Positions 61,601-64,000 of a stretch of DNA of 64,000 bases are shown in pieces (within the stretch, counting starts at the first letter, position 1; each line of letters starts with the position of its first letter). A program made the position numbers and the translations under genes. The DNA is taken from NCBI GenBank assembly GCA_964036195.1, contig OZ038456.1, positions 26,389,792-26,453,791 on the forward strand. Reading direction: 5' to 3'. The stretch is from Sphaerolaimus hirsutus. Lineage: Eukaryota > Nematoda > Chromadorea > Monhysterida > Sphaerolaimidae. The notes beneath the pieces are model-generated. The model was not told the DNA's origin. It did no database searches and saw only the letters and a list, made by a program, of their open reading frames with translations.

Positions 61601-64000
61601 TTATACATACATTTGCATAGTTTACTTGCAGTTTACAAAAGTCAAATCTTGTAAATATTTACGTGCTGCGTAATTATCTAGGCCAGCGTCCTAATAGAGA
61701 AATGGTGCCCTGCGTGCAACTAGCATTTACTTTACAAAGCCCTTCGCATAGGCATAATTATTGTAACCCTGCTCACAACTTATATTTATATTTACTTGAT
61801 ATTTAATACCCTGCTCAAGCCGAATATATTATAAACCCTGCTCAATTAACACACCCATTTACCTCGAATAAGTCCCAGTTTACTGTTTATTCAACATACG
61901 TTTCCAGGAAGTGATTATTATTATTATGTCGAATATACCCTACTCTATTTACGTCATTAGGAACATTTGCATTACTATTTACAGTTTTCAAACCCTATTA
62001 TATTAGTTCCAATGTGTGTCAATGTTTTCTGACAAATTGAAACAAATTAGTAAATCGGCCGAGTTTGCCGACTTCGCACCTCAAGATTAATAGTTTTTCC
62101 ATTAGCCCAATTTGTACCTGGTATTTCTTTACCATAAGTATTTGAATGTATGCACGCATAGAATAAGCCAACTGTTTCTGTTAAATGTGTCTTATTGCTA
62201 TATTAGTGGTTTATTTGTGCATTTGTATTAGGAAATTACTGTAACTGTTTTTCTATACATGATTTCCGTGTCTTAGCTACTTTGAGAGTTTTTACTTCAG
62301 TCTGCGGACCCACCCCAAGTGAACAAAATAAGCTAGCGATAGAAACTTCGACTAGGAAGCTCGCTAGGCTTTGCGCTTTTGTAACACGCTGTATCTGATC
62401 AAAATAAAGTACCTGAAACAATCTCGAAACCCCTTTTCAACACACAACTACGAAATAAACTCAACTTGGCTGTCGACAAGTGGACGTTCGGCAACAACGG
62501 GAAATCAACCACTCTAAAGGCCGTTTCTCACTACGGTCTTGAAGTAGCCGGATTCGATGGTAGAAGACGCTGACTTTGGTGGCTTCATCACAGATAGAAA
62601 CATGCATATGGGTGTTCCAATTCTCGCTATTTTCAGATAAAAACTTGGAGTCGGAGAGACGGTCGAGTGACGGCGGAGATTTAATTGGCCCTCTGCCAAA
62701 TGAAATCCTTGAGCCGGTAAACGGTCCACCGGCAGTGCAAAATGAACAAGATGAACAAGACTGCTCCCAGGAGATGGTCGGCAATGAAGAGGTACTCGAT
62801 GACTATAACTACGGCGTTGGATTTGACCCGCGGACGATAATTGGGGGCTATAAAGTTTCGGGTCAGATTTCCCTGTCGGATAATCGCGTCATGGAACCTG
62901 ATCTTAGAGGCCACTGCCGAACTACCACAAAGATGGCCACAGCCATGGGTAAGAGTAATTTTGTTTTTAAAACAATGATGGCTTGGCATATGTGTGTATA
63001 TGACATTACCATGGCAAATAGGGGGATACTTATTAACTATTATCGGAACCAACAAAAAACAAATAATAAACTTTTGCTGCATTTAGTATTAAATGAGGCA
63101 AGACTTGCTAGAATACCCATGAATCTATACTACAAAAACATATTAGTTGTAAAAATCGTAGGATTTTCGTCGAAAACTGGTGTTTTCAATTGGGAGGCGG
63201 CGACGGCCGATGCTTGTAATGGCTACCTAGTACCGGGCACGAATCTACACCCCCTCGAAATGGCCAACTTTTTGATGAAATGTTTCTCGGACCACCCCCT
63301 GGGGACCCCAAATGGGCTCGAATTGGGATACTTGGCGACTATTGTGCGAGACCTAGAAGAATCCCGCAACCTTCAGGGAGACTACATGCGCCATGTTTGT
63401 TGGGGGTGTCATTTAATTTCAAGTCAGGCGAGACATGCAGTTTAGTAAAAATTGGGGGGGTTTGCAAAAAGACAACAAAATTACCAATGATGAATTTATG
63501 ATATGGTGTAGACATTCAAAACAAATACACTGTAATGATACTTTACAGCTGGAAATAGAGTGTGCGAACGCCTGTGGTCGACTGCAGTTTGAAAATGCCG
63601 ACATTCAAACTCAACTGGCTACACTTTCGGGGCGTCTGTCGACAATCGAATCCGGGCTGAGGGACCTAAACACGGTTTGTGTGACTTGTGTACCACTCCC
63701 TTTCGACCAATGGGTGAACTCACATAGCCCGATGTTTGTGCGAAATATAAATATGGCATCAAACCTAACAAAAGTAGTACTTTGTCATAACTCTCACATT
63801 CTGGGGGGGGTTGCAACCCTTTAATTGGTTTACAGTGACAAACGCAATATTTATCAATACGCAGAGCTTCATCGATCACGCGAAATTGATCGATCAGTGC
63901 AAAAACCAGCTATGGGCTCTGCAAAATTCGAAATCGAGTTCAACCGGTGCATTGGCTGACAATTTGATGACGTCATTGACGAGTCGCACGGCTGCTCCGA
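49604..64000 (+). CDS. Unrecognised gene interrupted by a BEL element in intron 2 (3' end beyond window)
   Basis: Modelled exons: 49604-49639 (12 codons from ATG, phase 0), 49739-49916 (phase 0 in, phase 1 out), then 62637 onwards. All three borders have clear AG/GT, and the phase-1 junction across the retrotransposon restores the long frame from 62637. Exon 3 is open to 63445 in one frame; similar-looking coding continues at 63435-63824 and from 63825 to the window edge in other frames, with frame changes falling near G-runs (63398-63402, 63456-63462, 63803-63810). A donor-like ATGGGTAAGAGT at 62945 is an alternative end. The product starts with a polar Ser/Asn/Gln-rich segment, then an acidic stretch (EQDEQDCSQEM), a mixed globular-looking part and a coiled-coil-like segment (63560-63670). 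I recognise no family; a cellular gene, an endogenous viral gene or a transposon protein are all possible. Confidence 0.5.
50032..50036. repeat. Target site duplication, left (GATAG)
   Basis: GATAG immediately before the 5' LTR; identical copy at 62593-62597 after the 3' LTR. Confidence 0.9.
50037..51328 (+). repeat. 5' LTR of the BEL element
   Basis: 1,292 bp, TG...CA. It contains AATAAA at 51139-51144 and 51190-51195, suitable as polyadenylation signals. Differences from the 3' LTR that I see: near 50400 (ATGTGCTG against ACGTGCTG), near 50752 (GTGCGTC against GTGTGTC), near 51294 (TTCGGTGG against TTCGATGG) and near 51313 (TTCGGTGG against TTTGGTGG). Confidence 0.95.
51329..51346 (+). other. 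Probable primer binding site
   Basis: TGGCGCAGCAAGCAGGGT starts directly at the LTR edge. The leading TGG pairs with the CCA end of a tRNA. I could not assign the tRNA species. Confidence 0.65.
51347..52555 (+). other. 5' leader of the BEL element
   Basis: About 1.2 kb between the primer binding site and the gag start, with no recognisable protein. It contains several GCACAGAGAG/GCACAGAAAC-like repeats around 52060-52470 and is the likely packaging and translation-control region. Confidence 0.6.
52556..54556 (+). CDS. gag: BEL/Pao gag and aspartic protease
   Basis: Start chosen at ATG 52556 (AAAAATGG context); the frame is open slightly upstream without an ATG. About 666 codons to TAG 54554. 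Residues about 20-150 are charged and helical, as in Pao gag N-termini. Residues about 175-310 match the DUF1759-type capsid region (VEQFTGEIVKFRSWWQMFE). Two CX2CX4HX4C zinc knuckles (CLRCLQKGHYMNQC and CFYCKSNRHHTAVC) lie at about 450-482, preceded by another Cys pair in PCVFCNDTQQ. A retropepsin active site, FLDTGSQG, has its Asp at residue 613. The stop falls about 55 residues after the active site, before the protease domain would normally be complete. The product should form the particle and begin polyprotein processing. Confidence 0.9.
   Translation: MVSPTGHIRKTLGPAKHRVESRLAREFAKYDLELFAEASKDDKRTEMRRVIASVKQEGAKLESAMNAVKTQFDAWRDIVKDIDEPDQMEQEQKIYQDSYEEYANMSDLVTQKVVAMNVYIEELQDMIQQQSGNTMYEVNTAFIQQMAAQMALTAQGAAPGASSTNATTAKSVKLQKLEVEQFTGEIVKFRSWWQMFESHIHNRTDLEDISKFSYLRSLLKGSAFGMISGLSVTAENYAPAIAMLKKRYDQPVVVRNTLMSNIMKLRQARNTCQDMRILFDAIERLLQQLESLGESVEHPMLLSQLQQKVPPEVLREIQKEQGTEEALTVEKFRKLFGQQLALSEAVQHAQQTEAPVQQSRQGFGNNPRAQQFNNRFQGNGNRFRGPENPRTSTGSMSVIQNGQSAPQAGFMNPGRPCVFCNDTQQLHFNDKCPKFKTARERRVILSKAERCLRCLQKGHYMNQCQFTRSCFYCKSNRHHTAVCPEKFGDNGNGNAGRQIPAFRANGQQNGQQSANNGRKSVPTAGRPAQSQQRKATVNCVTVEEAGPEMVETETISSTVVTEPNTKQQNTSVNLSVNRNMSMLMTARTVIEASEMETEMEPEQPPLQIQAFLDTGSQGTYMSEKVAKKLNLKSTGEHHIQVYTFGNEKPHYKVVQQVEFRMRLRNG
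54560..59974 (+). CDS. pol: BEL/Pao pol (RT, RNase H, integrase) with envelope-like N-terminal part
   Basis: Open from just after the TAG at 54554 (no ATG at its start, so it probably depends on gag translation) to TGA 59972; about 1,804 codons. Order, numbering from 54560: remainder of protease and linker; RT about 230-450 with LYVDNLILS at about 387-395; RNase H around FVDASA at about 569; integrase zinc-binding HX4H...CX2C at about 935-975; and catalytic core with Asp in TGLDYLGPV (about 1005), Asp in VISDNATQF (about 1066) and Glu in GGVYERM (about 1130). After the integrase C-terminus, a hydrophobic segment (VIGMLCMVLMLTGMSESA, about 1389-1406) looks like a signal peptide. It is followed by a Cys-rich ectodomain-like region to the stop. 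The envelope region is thus fused in frame to pol. Confidence 0.92.
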   Translation: MEMVADVVPTLTTEQVKVPVSEQDERYLQKYFPDESYFADRIPKDKGTECKFKPDIIVGLNYFWDLMSRNTSTTRLPSGLYVIPSELGLLMGGGQLTSNRNQWTTDGAYPVVVNTIVHQIQREKWYEEAPLSIAPVPNVKDMDRLDTIGIMDQPDLVEDDEAIKQFNESVQRNPDGRYSVKFMYKPNLHELPDNKAMAFKRFRYLTNRLKRDPELLEKIQAIMKAQEEQGVIEKVQEDIMDGRKFHILPHQPVITPEKTTTKVREVYDASAKPPGMPSLNECMYRGPVILPQLVGMLMRFRLHGIALVADIEKAFLQISLQDSDRDVTRFLWYKDPTKPSMEDNIQIYRFARVPFGIICSPALLALTVRYHLNQAGTENAKLIDENLYVDNLILSVDTEQKAIELYQESKVLFTEAQMNLREWNSNNKSFTWQLAESDVAKEIVTTVLGMKWDIESDQMWLKTPKTVQQSQLSETDQKIKLPTKRTVAKVTAGCFDPMGLVSPVLLPAKRFLQTLWHSGPSAKEWDTPLSEEQTAIWQQLETELLKVGQIKFNRNLNYQSGADAQLHIFVDASAIAYSAAAYICQKTENDSGTSSLLYSRLRLAPKKPEVTIPRLELLAMLIGSRMSKFIHKELKDVKFSQTVVWSDSTCCLKWLTTAKPLACFVKNRLDEIRKIQSETENMHIRHIAGLENPADMATRGMNMSELEGSNLWWKGPEWLMTGEWPEPKVEPITPEVMAEIKKEELKFPKASPIYLGATQQVVSDPDASNVQADESKQSNPLGIEIQRFSSLTKLLDATVYVMRFVRQMHKKRNRNDSQNGLSEIMESICGTIKPQGIISIEEREIALRYWIKVTQQNHYKGVAEILATDHNRGSQNGKKAAADQQLIKWLNVQMHQDGILKCHGRMEHTDPQEVTVPLILLPATATVTQLIVRDQHEKLMHAGVQHTLAAIRQKYWITQGRRVIYNVTRTCPTCKKLGAKPYQLPPMPDLPETRVQRARPFQYTGLDYLGPVWYKVDKDHRKMWICLFTCMVTRAVHLESVLDMTAQEFLNAVRRFIARRGKPEAVISDNATQFKLTEKVLSTSTDKAINTGKEWSEMIKSGAVQTYCSQQQIQWNMTTPMAPWQGGVYERMVGITKKHFKAAVGHRMLTLQELLTLLPEVEAVINSRPISYIYGDVKSLRVLTPKDFLTGEGQIGAPQFDADKDGEFVPRMDNVAKLQKYWETTQQTLNKFWDLWHQEYIPSLRERTQVTHKHGRLTATQEPKVNEVVLIYEENMPRGAWRMGRIEQLEPSKDGQIRSAKVRTANRNVVSRPLNQLYPLEINSKTMDIPETAVTVKVDLLDPAIVQKHVRNQSSNKDSVPDPTQRNSASDRVLRSATGKTTATTSSLVIGMLCMVLMLTGMSESATLREASKAYSEVFSRTYVLETSTVRPPSLAAHHGLPPLPSEWPPKSVREMQTYERFKDAIKDHPVEQVINLQSQKYQICTSGRHGHALTVPEEVQCHIPPRNFVKAMKVTLYAQRQIPQKEKAYRCYIRIKEIITHTSFWGAKGITGNFEKYQQVGVVACNYARIHKMFRGTPLVEMEPRVWTTNQTLNVEYSWCCHDKENVVRNFYMEEGTVASLDGKTVISDLQDFSQCRAMMGHCRDHNYGITVWDTENFKHQCAYERIGRFKSEISGQTIIVSKLQAAYSHSNKTKRPIGSECVPGDTYYTDQGGVFIQFDRREDVPVEWAMPGKIVEARESTISGTLYARLDDRNSKFQFLQHVVREMTQAQFAIVWHQLCQLRKNQLDMLTQLFRIDPTLGI
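59978..60709 (+). CDS. Envelope-like C-terminal segment with transmembrane anchor
   Basis: Begins at an ATG three bases after the TGA of the preceding frame (TGAGCCATG) and stays in the same frame; 243 codons to TGA 60707. The upper part has spaced Cys and Tyr residues. A Gly/Ala/Ile-rich stretch at about 168-195 precedes a strongly hydrophobic span (MLLGITILIAGIVAAGYLWY, about 219-238), suited to a membrane anchor near the C-terminus. Its position after pol is that of BEL envelopes. I cannot assign the viral glycoprotein family. Confidence 0.75.
   Translation: MLGRQDVHAEWAGEAIMFWECKEVQPYIIYQTGKVGETCYKYTPMRLDKDGPLWFKSPGSRDLVEKSPEEDCSHTTPHLYRNEHGQWKSAHGMVHVTETPIEMTWKGQWQAFTFDAPHLFTNIVNRATNFMDVRGQIQRLQNLEHVQNQLIDYTADMSLDPRVIRNSIEGIGAGIGQTAAGIGKAYGHYISGVSKGYTNFMGGMLKGPFQVIINTIAMLLGITILIAGIVAAGYLWYNWRIAT
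60710..61258 (+). CDS. Open region continuing the envelope frame: Cys-rich, basic and Thr-rich
   Basis: Same frame as the three preceding blocks, open from the TGA at 60707 to TGA 61256; no ATG at its start. It begins with a run of paired Cys (CVYTCIWKCIVCPFKC), then a strongly basic stretch (KKSTQ...RKVRKTELR), and ends in a Thr/Pro-rich tail. It may be a cytoplasmic tail reached by readthrough, a separate small protein, or non-coding. Base composition and codon pattern match the upstream frame, which favours former or present coding use. Confidence 0.45.
   Translation, partial: KPVIPPCVYTCIWKCIVCPFKCIWLCFRAIRYTIKKSTQKETNYPQRKVRKTELRPAIKRRARSNSTQSVRFARRAETEDRMAKSLSAYVQPDESSADEGQVRARNRDSIHMPDIRKFTTRERAGSDTGNYLLHHQARSALASPTTGPATSRTPTTSRTTTFTTEATVETPLITLAPTTTSM
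61301..62592 (+). repeat. 3' LTR of the BEL element
   Basis: 1,292 bp, same ends as the 5' LTR and near identical throughout. No strong polypurine tract is evident directly upstream (GCCCGGAG). Confidence 0.95.
62593..62597. repeat. Target site duplication, right (GATAG)
   Basis: Identical to 50032-50036; 40 bp upstream of the exon start at 62637. Confidence 0.9.

Larger units (their letters stand above)
50037..62592 (+). mobile_element. Complete BEL/Pao LTR retrotransposon with envelope-like region
   Basis: Two 1,292-bp LTRs (50037-51328, 61301-62592), both starting TGTGCTGACC and ending TTCATCACA, flanked by the 5-bp duplication GATAG (50032-50036 and 62593-62597). The 9,972-bp interior encodes, in order, a Pao-type gag with zinc knuckles, aspartic protease, reverse transcriptase, RNase H, integrase and an envelope-like glycoprotein region. 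The domain order PR-RT-RH-IN, the DUF1759-like gag and the YVDN form of the RT catalytic box are BEL/Pao features. By eye the LTRs differ at only four sites, indicating recent insertion. All coding blocks are in one frame but separated by in-frame stops (54554 TAG, 59972 TGA, 60707 TGA). Confidence 0.95.

Overview
The window is eukaryotic and almost certainly from an animal, probably a marine invertebrate. Genes are split by short GT-AG introns, coding exons are GC-rich islands in AT-rich DNA, a BEL/Pao LTR retrotransposon (a metazoan group) is present, and the non-coding DNA is packed with foldback and TIR elements. The species cannot be named from the sequence.

Layout. 1-15 kb: no host gene; nested hAT-like, Tc1/mariner-like and foldback elements, a hAT transposase relic, a 39-bp minisatellite and decayed BEL LTR fragments. 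15.5-25.2 kb, plus strand: a seven-exon gene whose product (251 aa as modelled) has the hallmarks of a tRNA-dependent cyclodipeptide synthase (CDPS), a mostly bacterial family that makes cyclic dipeptides from aminoacyl-tRNAs. Six introns show it is resident in the host genome. Its first modelled exon lies between the two ends of a GGCGCC-array hAT-like element. 26.5-45.1 kb, minus strand: a tail-to-tail neighbour with at least 23 exons and matching splice phases. It encodes a low-complexity Pro/Ala/Gln-rich protein of about 1,200 aa with four copies of a VLGxFxxGKW-like motif; I do not recognise it, and its 5' end is not found. 45-49 kb: more foldback elements and a 200-base assembly gap. 49.6-64 kb, plus strand: the start of an unrecognised gene. 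Its 159-bp second intron holds a complete, young 12.6-kb BEL/Pao element (1,292-bp LTRs, TSD GATAG) with gag-protease, RT-RNase H-integrase and an envelope-like region. These blocks share one reading frame but are separated by in-frame stops. The host gene runs off the right edge and shows possible frame breaks at G-runs.

How it fits together. The CDPS is the only recognisable enzyme gene of the host. No tailoring enzyme (oxidase, P450, methyltransferase) accompanies it, so this is not a bacterial-type CDPS cluster. The neighbour looks structural or disordered rather than metabolic. Most remaining sequence is mobile-element derived, and several elements sit at or within a few bases of exon edges.
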